Source of the DNA: Lachnospiraceae bacterium
GTDB taxonomy: Bacteria > Bacillota > Clostridia > Lachnospirales > Lachnospiraceae
Reading direction: 5' to 3'
DNA: 64,000 nucleotides
Assembly: GCA_902363665.1 (NCBI GenBank)
Contig: CABJAW010000006.1
Location: 124,001 to 188,000 of the forward strand
Under the pieces are notes generated by a model, which had not been told where the DNA came from, did not search any database, and saw nothing but the letters and a program-made list of their open reading frames with translations. Position 1 is the first letter of the stretch, and each line of letters opens with the position of its first letter. Shown here in pieces: positions 8,401 to 16,309 of this stretch. The translations under genes and the position numbers were made by a program.

Positions 8401-10680
8401 CAGGCAGATGTTGAACAGTGGTATTCGGAGTTGAATTCAATGGAATCGGCCGGCAGGATCACAGCTGCTCAGAATAAGCAGTACCATGACATGACTGGTT
8501 GGTATGTAAAGGGGCAGGAAGGAAGTGAACTGTCTAAGAGCTTACAGCTTGGTTCAAACACTCTGGATTCTGCATATGCAGAGAAAATTCAGAGCAACAG
8601 GCAGAGCCTTGCGGAAAATACGCAGTTTTCTATTGATTCAGCACAGAAACAGTTAGAGAGCGGAGATACATCCGCTATGACCAGCGCATTGATGTACGGG
8701 TTCAACGAACTTGGCAATGGAAAAACATTAGGAATTACAACTGATGCTACACAGAATGCCTTGAGTACCATGTATGAGAGTATGAAACCTGATGTAACAC
8801 AGATGCAGGGCCTAATTGACGATTACCGGGAAGCGGGGAAAGCAGTTCCACAAAGCCTTATGGATTCATTTAATGATGCTATTGAGGTTGGAGCAGCTGC
8901 TGGCGATACGTCTGCAACATGGCAGAACTATGCTAATCAGATCTGGAAGAATGGAAGTGATGAATTAAAAGCATCACTTACGGATCCGAGCAATCCAATG
9001 TATGAAACGGTCCGCAGTCAGTTGCCTCCTGAACTTGCAGAAGCGATTGACAGGGCGGCGGCAGAGACTACAACTGAAGATGTGACACTTGAAGGACTGA
9101 AAGCTTCTGTTGATGGAGACGTTGATATTGACAAAGATGCATGGACTTCAAAGCTGAATGAAGCTCTTGGTGACTTGGGTGAAACACAGGAGGTTACCGC
9201 TGATCATGTAAAGATTAAGGTTGATCAAGGCGATTGCCTGTGGGAAATTGGCAACGCTCTTGGAATTGACTGGCAGACCATTGCAGAACAGAATGGCATC
9301 GAAAGCCCGTATGTTATTCACCCAGACCAGGAACTGACTATTTCCATGGATACGTTGACTGCAGAAGTTGACGGAGACAAGGCTCAGGCTGCTATCGAGC
9401 AGGCTATGTCGGCTCTGGATGCAGAAGGAGCAGAAATGTCTGTGACAGCAGAAGGAGTCAAAGTTGATCTGGCAGATGTAGAAGTGGATTCCGATACAGC
9501 GGCGGCTCAGATTGAGGCAGCTCTCGGCATGGAATCCGGGACACTTGCGGCAAATGGAATTGAAGTGCAGGCAGGCGCATCTGTTACTATCCCATCAGAA
9601 CTGGTAACGGTGGATACATCTGGCATGCAGTCTGCAACCGAACAGGCAGCAGATGAAACGGAAACAGAGCCTATTGAGCAGGAAGCATCTGCAAATGTAA
9701 ATGTCACAAATACAACGACCGATACCTCCGGAATGCAGGCACAGGCGGAAGAAGATGCAAAAGGTGCTGTAGGAGATGTACCAGTTGAAGGCAGTGCAAA
9801 TGTTACCTTCTCAGGCACGACAACAGACACTTCTGGCGTTGCTGAGCAGGTAACAACGGATCTTGAAAGCGCATTAACCGATGTTCCGGCCAATGGTCAT
9901 GCGAGCATTACGTTAGATCAGTCCAATAATGCGGCTGAGATTTATTCTCTCGCAACAGCTGATGTAGTATCTGCTTTCTCGGAGACAATTCCAGCAGACG
10001 GACATGTTGATGTCACACTTGACCAGACGAATAATGCGGCAGCTATTTACTCAGAATGTGCCGGACAGGTACAAAGCACATTCTCACAGGGCTTCACTGC
10101 ATCTGCAGATGTTGCGGTTACATTGAACTGGCATATTACGAATCCATCAGCTAGCATATCCACATCAAGTAGCGGATCATCTGTATCAGCCACTATAGCC
10201 GGGCACGCTTCAGGTGGTGAAGTCGGATTGAATGGAGCTGAGTTGTCGTGGGTAGGTGAGGAAGGATTGGAATATATCATTCCTACAGTGCCGGCCAGAC
10301 GGCAGAGAGGTATTGAATTGTGGAAATCCGCAGGACGGACACTGGGAGTTCTTGGTCCTGATGATGAGATATCAGCGCATGCGAACGGAGGAATTGTTGG
10401 AAAAGAAGTATCAAATACGACACCTTATTTCGACACAGATTCCAGTTCACAAGATTCTGAAAAAACAGAGAAAGAAACTGTACCAACGAATGTAGTGTCA
10501 GATAAATCTGGCGTTGTGGTGCAAGTCAACCTTTCTCCGCAGTTCAATATATCAGATACAAATGACAGTGATGTTATTCGGCTCATCAAAGCGCACATCA
10601 AGGAGCTGGCTGACGATCTTGGAAGCGAAATTGCAACAATGCTCAGCGAAGCTTATGAGAATACGCCTGTTACAACATAA
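5428..10680 (+). CDS. phage tail tape measure protein with repeats and LysM domain
   Basis: The tape measure protein (1750 residues) sets tail length and lines the tube. Residues 72-245 hold six repeats of exactly 29 residues, each opening with A-D/N-D-N/T-A-T/S, plus a degenerate seventh. The TP901-type tape measure core starts near residue 287 (FESMMSQVQAISG) and runs to about 600. A hydrophobic alanine-rich stretch near 740-770 could insert in membranes. A LysM-like peptidoglycan-binding domain lies at about 1260-1305 (GDCLWEIGNALGIDWQTIAE). Before the C-terminus there are further imperfect repeats (TTTDTSGM, LDQSNNAAEIYS). The start ATG follows GGGGTGAC. The length predicts a long tail. 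Confidence 0.93.
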   Translation: MGETIRIEIPVSVNDNTDPGLSNITNKMNTLATAAQKVNRILSSGLKTRGIERTAERVERTLGREHSIEVSADDNATPVLSRVEDAAERVGGISADIEIGANDNATAEISGVEDAAVTLDGTSTDVELGADDNATGVVNSVGDSLSVLNGNEAVVELTADDNATMQIMDVEDALAALNGEVAVASVEADDTATEIIRSAEDAVATFDGTSGTAELGADDNASPIIDDVRDKAKAWDGSVFTATMSIVDAATAPMGAVLNAAKNPIAQGATFLGVSAGLADTVNTYKGFESMMSQVQAISGAAGKEFDDLTAKAQEMGATTKFTATEAAQAFNYMAMAGWKPEQMTAGISGIMSLAAASGEDLASTSDIVTDALTAFGLKAKDAGHFSDVLAKASASSNTNVGMLGESFKYVAPVAGAMKYSVEDTSLALGLMANSSIKGSMAGTALKTSLANMAAPTNSMAEAMDKYGISLTDSSGNMKTLKGVMDNLRSSLGGLSETEQTAAASTIFGKEAMSGMLAIINASEQDYNDLSNAIGNSKDAAQDMADTMLDNLAGSMTLMQSAVEGVQNSFGQRLTPYVRGFVDSITDAMPAVTVALNDFMDTVDKKAAHMKTVIGTMTASDEWQNADMFGKMDIAWDTLIGQPFSDWIGGDGKHLISSGLGTLFSSASAILPGGKKAGLSSVLSSMLIAKGASGIIGNAKNIATTLQPIGNAIKSIGLAAQTAPSVGAFISDLGAMVPTAAKFGLAAAAVTAAVIGIGVAVDNYNQKALSSNLEEHFGNIKLSAQEVQDIASGILDQKYLANVEVALNEVKNADKLREDAQKALESNDVLEFKSRVGIKLTTEEQEDYTSNIETFVKSKIEELESRTFAAHIHVQTYLGGTLEGNTLAQDIEKWATADYLELNDLSNKLSAKVEKALEDGIISVREEGAISALQEKMNSITARWKESEAQAKWDWINQEYGSLNAADLESGSFTDLLGAMRDQRQSAKESVQADVEQWYSELNSMESAGRITAAQNKQYHDMTGWYVKGQEGSELSKSLQLGSNTLDSAYAEKIQSNRQSLAENTQFSIDSAQKQLESGDTSAMTSALMYGFNELGNGKTLGITTDATQNALSTMYESMKPDVTQMQGLIDDYREAGKAVPQSLMDSFNDAIEVGAAAGDTSATWQNYANQIWKNGSDELKASLTDPSNPMYETVRSQLPPELAEAIDRAAAETTTEDVTLEGLKASVDGDVDIDKDAWTSKLNEALGDLGETQEVTADHVKIKVDQGDCLWEIGNALGIDWQTIAEQNGIESPYVIHPDQELTISMDTLTAEVDGDKAQAAIEQAMSALDAEGAEMSVTAEGVKVDLADVEVDSDTAAAQIEAALGMESGTLAANGIEVQAGASVTIPSELVTVDTSGMQSATEQAADETETEPIEQEASANVNVTNTTTDTSGMQAQAEEDAKGAVGDVPVEGSANVTFSGTTTDTSGVAEQVTTDLESALTDVPANGHASITLDQSNNAAEIYSLATADVVSAFSETIPADGHVDVTLDQTNNAAAIYSECAGQVQSTFSQGFTASADVAVTLNWHITNPSASISTSSSGSSVSATIAGHASGGEVGLNGAELSWVGEEGLEYIIPTVPARRQRGIELWKSAGRTLGVLGPDDEISAHANGGIVGKEVSNTTPYFDTDSSSQDSEKTEKETVPTNVVSDKSGVVVQVNLSPQFNISDTNDSDVIRLIKAHIKELADDLGSEIATMLSEAYENTPVTT

Positions 10681-10689
10681 GGAGGGAAC

Positions 10690-11388
10690 ATGGGAGCGAT
10701 ATTAAAAGAATTGCATAATTCGGCATCGAAGTTCCAGTTCCCTTCGATGCCAAAAGATGATGTTGATGTAAAAAGAGAAACAGCATATCAGGAATATAAC
10801 ATTCTTGGAAAAGGAAAAATGAGTTACCCATCTGGTATGGGTGCTCAGATTATAAAATGGTCTGGATATTTCTGGGGGGCAGGCAGAAAAAAGCTTGCCT
10901 CCGTAAACCAGAAATGGATAGCGCCAAAAACCTGCGCCAGCAAACTGAAAAGCTGGCAGACAAAAAAGACACCGTTAAATCTGGTGGTTTCTGAAGCTGG
11001 TATCAATGAAGATGTTACTATCAAATCTTTTGAGTATAAGCCTTTTGGCGGACATGGGGACTATTCGTACGAGATATCTTTTGTTCCATATGTCGAGATG
11101 AAGATTTATACAACAAAGGAACTGGGGACTGAGAAAAAAGCTAAAAAGAAAAAGAAAAACACCAGGCCAAGTACCAAGAAATCCACTAAAAAGAAAAAGA
11201 CCTACAGGATTGTCCAAGGCGATACACTTTGCGGAATATCTCGTAAGAAATATAAAACTGAATCAAAGTGGAGAAATATCTACAATGCCAATAAGAAGGT
11301 TATTGAAGCGGCTGCTAAGAAACATGGCCGGCGCAATAGCGACAACGGGCATTGGATATACCCAGGAACAGTACTGACTTTACCATAA
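10690..11388 (+). CDS. LysM-containing baseplate/tail protein (XkdP-like)
   Basis: The product has 232 residues with GGAGGGAAC before the ATG. The N-terminal ~145 residues resemble the XkdP tail hub wedge. A lysine-rich linker follows (about residues 148-172, almost all K, T and S). A LysM domain closes the protein (YRIVQGDTLCGISRKKY at about 175-191, ending WIYPGTVLTLP). It follows the tape measure as in PBSX. LysM here probably attaches the baseplate hub to peptidoglycan or to the tape measure end rather than cutting the wall. Confidence 0.85.
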   Translation: MGAILKELHNSASKFQFPSMPKDDVDVKRETAYQEYNILGKGKMSYPSGMGAQIIKWSGYFWGAGRKKLASVNQKWIAPKTCASKLKSWQTKKTPLNLVVSEAGINEDVTIKSFEYKPFGGHGDYSYEISFVPYVEMKIYTTKELGTEKKAKKKKKNTRPSTKKSTKKKKTYRIVQGDTLCGISRKKYKTESKWRNIYNANKKVIEAAAKKHGRRNSDNGHWIYPGTVLTLP

Positions 11389-11401
11389 GGAGGCGAGAGT
11401 A

Positions 11402-12658
11402 TTGATAAATCCGATGAAATATAAATACCTCGTGGCCATTATGACTGCAGATAAAAAGGCTTACGACATCACGCAATTTGTCGAAGATGTATCCTGGGAA
11501 GAGGGAGAGAACCAGCTTGCGGCTAGAATTAGTTTTACGGCCAAGAACGATAAAACTTCAAAGGGAAGAATTTCTTCTCTTGCCAAGCCTGGGTGTTATG
11601 CAGCACTTTTGTATTCCTATAATGGCGGCAAAAATGCCGAAGCAACCAGAGGAAAAATAGTTGAATGGAATCCTTCAGCGAGAACATCCGGAGAGAAGTT
11701 TAAGGTAAAGGCATACGATGTTCTATATGATCTGCAGGAATCACAAGATCATGTATATTTTTCAGCCGGCGTAAAGACAAAGTCAGCCATAGTCCAAGTG
11801 TTGAAACGCTGGGGCATAAAGGTCACATCTTACAGTGGACCAAATGTGAAGCATGGGAAACTGGCTTATAAGTCTGAAAAGCTTGGAACAGTGGTTGTGA
11901 AAATCCTCAAGGAAGCCAAAAAGAAAGGTGGCATTGAGGCATGTCTGCGGGCTGTGAAAATGAATGTGACCGTAGTTGGTTTTGGAACAAATAAAACAGT
12001 ATATCATTTTGAAGAAACACAGCATCTTACAGAAGTAAACCATAAGATCAGCACTACCGGGATGGTTACAAGGGTAAAAATCATCGGAAAAGCAAATGAT
12101 GATGGATGCTCACCTGTTGAGGCTACAGTTGATGGAAAGACAAGCTACGGAATCCGACAGAAGATTGTTTCCAGGGGAACCAATGATACTTTGGATGAGG
12201 CAAAAAAAGAAGCGAGAGAGATTCTTGCAGATGATGGCAAACCAAAGGAAGAAATCACGATAAAACTCCCGGATATTCCTATCATTCGGAAGGGTGACAA
12301 GATCCATATAAAAACAGCTTCAATAAGTGCTGGGTATTATATCGTAATATCTGCTACGCATGATGTAGATAAAATGCTTATGACACTGGGATTGAAAAAA
12401 GCACCGGCAGCAAAAAAAAGCAGTGGGAATAAAAAAACAAAAGCAAAATCATACGATGTTGGGGATATTGTTAATTTCCATGGTGGTAAGCATTATGTCA
12501 GCAGTTATCCAGATGCCAGAGGATACAGTGTAGGAGCCGGAAAAGCAAAAATCACGATCAAAGGTGGTTCCGGAAAAGCACACCCATGGCATCTGGTTAC
12601 ACAAAACTGGAATCAGACTCATGTCTGGGGCTGGGTTGACGATGGATCATTTGACTGA
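11402..12658 (+). CDS. baseplate hub protein (XkdQ / gp27-like)
   Basis: This 418-residue hub protein belongs to the family that forms the ring to which the spike attaches. I chose the TTG at 11402 because AAGGAGG at 11387-11393 is 8 bases upstream of it, whereas the ATG at 11414 would be 20 bases away. The first ~340 residues carry the hub fold (MTADKKAYDITQFVEDVSWE at the start). The last ~70 residues form a separate SH3-like module (VGDIVNFHGGKHYVSSYPDA to WVDDGSFD), common as an add-on in clostridial phage hub proteins and probably cell-wall contacting. Confidence 0.85.
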   Translation: MINPMKYKYLVAIMTADKKAYDITQFVEDVSWEEGENQLAARISFTAKNDKTSKGRISSLAKPGCYAALLYSYNGGKNAEATRGKIVEWNPSARTSGEKFKVKAYDVLYDLQESQDHVYFSAGVKTKSAIVQVLKRWGIKVTSYSGPNVKHGKLAYKSEKLGTVVVKILKEAKKKGGIEACLRAVKMNVTVVGFGTNKTVYHFEETQHLTEVNHKISTTGMVTRVKIIGKANDDGCSPVEATVDGKTSYGIRQKIVSRGTNDTLDEAKKEAREILADDGKPKEEITIKLPDIPIIRKGDKIHIKTASISAGYYIVISATHDVDKMLMTLGLKKAPAAKKSSGNKKTKAKSYDVGDIVNFHGGKHYVSSYPDARGYSVGAGKAKITIKGGSGKAHPWHLVTQNWNQTHVWGWVDDGSFD

Positions 12659-12671
12659 CAGGAGGAACATT

Positions 12672-13031
12672 ATGTCAAAAATGGAAAAAAATGGAATGGA
12701 AAAGCTTGCAAAGGTATTGGATTCGAGAATGGGAGAACACTCAGGAGGAGGATTTTCGTTCGACTTTGGAGTGATTAAGAAAGATTATTCCCTTGTTTCC
12801 AATACTTTTCCTTTGCCTATTCCTAAAAAGGATTATTCTGTCTGCAGACTTTTGGCCAATCTATCAACAAACGTATCTGGAGGAACGCACGGAGGGCATA
12901 ACAGCGGAACGGGATCACATAGCCATAAGGTGGTTATGCCTAAGTTAAAACCGGGAGATCGTGTGCTTATCGTATGGGTTGAGGGAGAACCTGTAGTCGT
13001 AGATGTAGTAGTCAAGGCAAGTGGATTATAG
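12672..13031 (+). CDS. DUF2577-type baseplate protein (XkdR-like)
   Basis: This 119-residue protein has its start at the ATG 7 bases after GGAGG; an upstream in-frame ATG at 12564 lies inside the hub gene and is unlikely. The C-terminus LKPGDRVLIVWVEGEPVVVD is the DUF2577/XkdR signature, an OB-fold spike-associated protein. A histidine- and glycine-rich stretch (SGGTHGGHNSGTGSHSHK, near residues 76-93) precedes it and could bind a metal ion in the spike, as histidine-rich spike tips do. That last point is inference. Confidence 0.8.
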   Translation: MSKMEKNGMEKLAKVLDSRMGEHSGGGFSFDFGVIKKDYSLVSNTFPLPIPKKDYSVCRLLANLSTNVSGGTHGGHNSGTGSHSHKVVMPKLKPGDRVLIVWVEGEPVVVDVVVKASGL

Positions 13032-13039
13032 GAGGCAAT

Positions 13040-13501
13040 ATGGAAGAAGAATCAAAAAATTTACTGCCGACTGTGGATGTTCCAGATTTTGTGGATGAGG
13101 AGGAAGACGAAGAATATGACGTTGACTATAAACCATCGCCAATGTGGGATCTTGAAAAAGGAGATTTCGTTCGCACCGCCGCAAATAATGTACCAATGAA
13201 CGATGGATATGAAGCATATAAAATATGGTGTGTAAAAACGGTATCTACAGAAAGATATTCTTGTCTGGGATATTCGGATGATCATGGAACTGAAACGGAA
13301 GATATAACAAGAGAATCTGACCAAAGCACTGTAGAACTTTCTCTAGAAAGGACAATCCAGGAAGCTCTGATGGTCAATCCGCGGACATCATCGGTAGAAG
13401 AGTTTTCTTTTGAATGGGGTACTGGGAGGGTAAAAGTATCATTTATAGTTTATTCGGTTGATGGAGAACCCTTTACCGTTGATTCAATCATAGAAGTTTA
13501 G
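13040..13501 (+). CDS. DUF2634 baseplate wedge protein (XkdS / gp25-like)
   Basis: The product has 153 residues with GGAGG 9 bases upstream. The strongly acidic N-terminus (VDEEEDEEYDVDY) is followed by the W-D-x-x-x-G-D-F segment (MWDLEKGDFVRTAANN) that identifies the XkdS/gp25-like sheath initiator. This protein sits on the baseplate and nucleates sheath assembly. Its place between XkdR-like and baseplate J genes matches PBSX exactly. Confidence 0.85.
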   Translation: MEEESKNLLPTVDVPDFVDEEEDEEYDVDYKPSPMWDLEKGDFVRTAANNVPMNDGYEAYKIWCVKTVSTERYSCLGYSDDHGTETEDITRESDQSTVELSLERTIQEALMVNPRTSSVEEFSFEWGTGRVKVSFIVYSVDGEPFTVDSIIEV

Positions 13502-13515
13502 AGGAGGTGGTTAAT

Positions 13516-14655
13516 ATGGCTAGACCAGAATTTGAAGTTCCGGAATTTGTGTCAGAAAGTGATTCTGACCAGATACAGGAGAGGATGATGGGAAACCTTC
13601 CGGCGGATATATCGGATATGGAAGGTGATTTCCCATATGATTTTACCATGCCTACGGCCATCGAGATATCTCAGCTTGTACAGTTCAATCTTGTTCGCTG
13701 CCTGATGGTTGCGTTTCCGGAATATTCCTGGGGCGATTGGATGGATCTGCATGGCGCAGAAGCAGGAGTGACAAGGAAAGAAGCTGTAGCAGCAACTGGA
13801 ACAGTGTCTGTTACGGCGGCTTATGGCACAGTATTGGCAGCAGGCACAGTCTTTGCAGTTCCTGCAACAGATCAGATGGAAGCTGTTGAGTTCCAGACTT
13901 TACGAACTGTTACATTCGCAGAGAATGAAACCATGGACCTTGCGGTTGAAGCGGTCGCTCCGGGGGTATCCGGGAATGTTCCGGCAAATACGATTACAAT
14001 TATGGCATCACCGATCAATGGCGTTACAGCAATTACCAACAGCGAGAAAACATCGGGTGGTGCTGAAGAAGAAAATGATGAAGATTATTATGAACGAATC
14101 CATGCAGAATTCCAAGATTCGCAGTTCTATGTAGCGAATGATGCTGACTATATTAAGTGGGCCAAAGAAGTCCCCGGGATTGGAGATTGTATTGTAGAAC
14201 CAGCTGTTGAAGGACCAGGAACAGTGGGATTGATCTTAGTTGATAGCAACGGACAGCCCGCATCAAGTACACTGGTCACAGCAGTTTACAACCATATCGT
14301 TTCTCCGGACGACAGGAGCAAAAGACTGTTGCCTACTGGATCGTCTAAGCTGATCGTCAAGTCAGCTACGGTAAAAACTGTAGATTTTGCCTGTACAGGA
14401 CTTGTTCTGGATGGCGTTGGAATGGATGATGTAATCTCGACATTCAAAACTGAAATGATGGCAGTCTATTCTGCGGCGAAAGAAACAAATATCCTTCGCT
14501 ACAATTCAGCTCGAACAGTATTGTCAACCATAACCGGAGTAAGCGATTTCATAGATTTTACGATGGATGGAAAGAGAGAAAACATTCACCTTTCATCAAG
14601 CGAGTATGCAGATACCGGTAATGTGACATTTACATTAGAGGGGGCTGAGACATGA
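13516..14655 (+). CDS. baseplate J-like protein (XkdT-like)
   Basis: This 379-residue baseplate wedge component belongs to the baseplate J / gp6 family. The ATG at 13516 is preceded by GAGGAGG with good spacing; an in-frame GTG at 13507 overlaps that site and is rejected. Family features are the LDLHGAEAGVTR-like WMDLHGAEAGVTRKEAV segment near residue 78, the beta-rich middle (GNVPANTIT) and the conserved EENDEDYYERI near 189. It overlaps the next gene by 4 bases. Confidence 0.9.
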   Translation: MARPEFEVPEFVSESDSDQIQERMMGNLPADISDMEGDFPYDFTMPTAIEISQLVQFNLVRCLMVAFPEYSWGDWMDLHGAEAGVTRKEAVAATGTVSVTAAYGTVLAAGTVFAVPATDQMEAVEFQTLRTVTFAENETMDLAVEAVAPGVSGNVPANTITIMASPINGVTAITNSEKTSGGAEEENDEDYYERIHAEFQDSQFYVANDADYIKWAKEVPGIGDCIVEPAVEGPGTVGLILVDSNGQPASSTLVTAVYNHIVSPDDRSKRLLPTGSSKLIVKSATVKTVDFACTGLVLDGVGMDDVISTFKTEMMAVYSAAKETNILRYNSARTVLSTITGVSDFIDFTMDGKRENIHLSSSEYADTGNVTFTLEGAET

Positions 14656-15860
14656 GTATAGATCTGGAAAGATTCCCATGGAGCGATTCGGCCAACAGAA
14701 TGCTGACATATGTAACTAAAGGCTGGTATGATAAATCCTATGTCGGAAAATGGATATACGAAGTTATGGGCAGAGAGCTTGATCTGGCCACTGTGCATAT
14801 TGAAGAACTTCCATACCAGATGTTTATCGATACAGCTACATGGGGACTTAAATATCATGAGATCAAGTATGGACTGCCCGTAAGAGAAGACCTGTCATAT
14901 GAAGAAAGACGACGGTTGCTCCGTGAAAAGAAAAACACAAAAGCACCAATGACCCCATGGCGAATGGAACAGATTTTAAAAGGCGTGACGGATTATGATG
15001 TCCAGGTTCATGATTGTAATGAGCCGGGACATTATTTTTCTCACCCTAACATATTCAGCGTTCAATTGGAAGGTGAAACAGAGGTAGAACTAGGAGAAGT
15101 TAAGAGTAAAGTCGATAAGCTGAAGCAATCACACACAGTATATCTTCTTTCTGTTATCCTCATGCTTATTGAATGCACAGAGAGCTTTGAACAGAGAGTG
15201 ACGTATCATTCAGATTTTTCATGGTGGAAGTATTCTCTTGATGGTTCCTTCGCTCTTGATGGCAGTATCAATCTGAATCATTGGTATCCGACAGAATTTC
15301 GCCCGGTCTATCCATTTGAAACAGTCGTAACTGAGAACTTTATAGCAGATCGAATTTTCCACCGGATTCCAGATATACATCATGAAAATATATTTAAGCC
15401 TTCCTTTTCCGTACGAAGTGATTTTGTATGGTGGGAAGGTTTTCTTGATGGAAACTTTTCTCTGGATGGAACAAGAAGGCTTGATTCTTGGTATCCGATG
15501 GAAACTTTTATCGGGCATAGGCTGTTTATCGGCAATCAGGAGGCTTTTGAAACGAAACAGTGTATTTCATTGCCTGCTATGATTACTGCTGAGAAAGCTG
15601 ATTTTAGAGGCATACAGAGGGTAATTATGGGCTGGCGTGACGGGAATAAGATTCTGGACGGCAACTGTTTGTTAGACGGGACTTTATTGCTTGATGCAGG
15701 AGAACCACCATATCTGCAGACAGTCCGGATCCGTGCGCCCGTTAAGCATGAAGAAGAAGTAGAGGTCACAATGGTTATTCCTTCACGGGCCGCAAGACTG
15801 GATGGAACGTGTAGGCTAGATGGAAGTGTAAAACTAAATTCAGGAAGGGAGGTCCTTTAA
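14652..15860 (+). CDS. DUF2313 baseplate protein (XkdU-like) with LDG-repeat tail
   Basis: This 402-residue protein is overlapped by the upstream stop (ATGA). The first ~180 residues match YmfQ/XkdU (gpI-like) proteins, including a segment LPVREDLSYEERRRLLREK typical of the family. The C-terminal ~210 residues are an unusual extension with four repeats of the form LDG-x-x-x-LDG-x-x-x-L near residues 195, 264, 334 and 383. The first two are followed by WYP. These repeats may form a beta structure that links the wedge to the tail fibre. XkdU homologues usually end before this extension. Confidence 0.8.
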   Translation: MSIDLERFPWSDSANRMLTYVTKGWYDKSYVGKWIYEVMGRELDLATVHIEELPYQMFIDTATWGLKYHEIKYGLPVREDLSYEERRRLLREKKNTKAPMTPWRMEQILKGVTDYDVQVHDCNEPGHYFSHPNIFSVQLEGETEVELGEVKSKVDKLKQSHTVYLLSVILMLIECTESFEQRVTYHSDFSWWKYSLDGSFALDGSINLNHWYPTEFRPVYPFETVVTENFIADRIFHRIPDIHHENIFKPSFSVRSDFVWWEGFLDGNFSLDGTRRLDSWYPMETFIGHRLFIGNQEAFETKQCISLPAMITAEKADFRGIQRVIMGWRDGNKILDGNCLLDGTLLLDAGEPPYLQTVRIRAPVKHEEEVEVTMVIPSRAARLDGTCRLDGSVKLNSGREVL

Positions 15861-16241
15861 ATGGCAGGGACTACAGTTACAACACTGGCTAAGAAAAAAA
15901 TGGTAAAAGCAAGAGCGGGGATTTCATCGCTCCCAAAGATTGTAGGTATGGCTTTTGGCGATGGAGGTGTAGATTCGGGCGGAACAGTAAAACCACACAG
16001 TGCCGATCAGAACACCTTACATCATGAATTACTTCGCAAGAACGTTGATGGTTATGAGGTTCTTTCTGATACAAAAATCAGATATCGCTGCACACTGGCA
16101 GAAAATGAGCTGGCAAACACTTATATTTCTGAAGTTGGGTTGTATGATGCAGATGGGGATATGGTGGCCATGAAAGCGTTTTTGAAGAAAGGAAAAGATG
16201 CAGACATGGAATGCGTGTTCGAGTGTGATGATACATTCTAA
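15861..16241 (+). CDS. tail-collar fibre protein, short
   Basis: The product has 126 residues beginning one base after the preceding stop codon, with GGGAGG upstream. The sequence MAGTTVTTLAKKKMVKARAG and the ending LKKGKDADMECVFECDDTF resemble the N-terminal attachment domain of phage tail-collar fibres. It probably connects the baseplate to the following DGR-diversified fibre protein. No receptor-binding module is present in this gene itself. Confidence 0.7.
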   Translation: MAGTTVTTLAKKKMVKARAGISSLPKIVGMAFGDGGVDSGGTVKPHSADQNTLHHELLRKNVDGYEVLSDTKIRYRCTLAENELANTYISEVGLYDADGDMVAMKAFLKKGKDADMECVFECDDTF

Positions 16242-16309
16242 CGTATTTCGATATTTTGTAACAAGTAATCGGATAATGATAGATAAATGTTATCATAAGG
16301 AGGTAGAAA

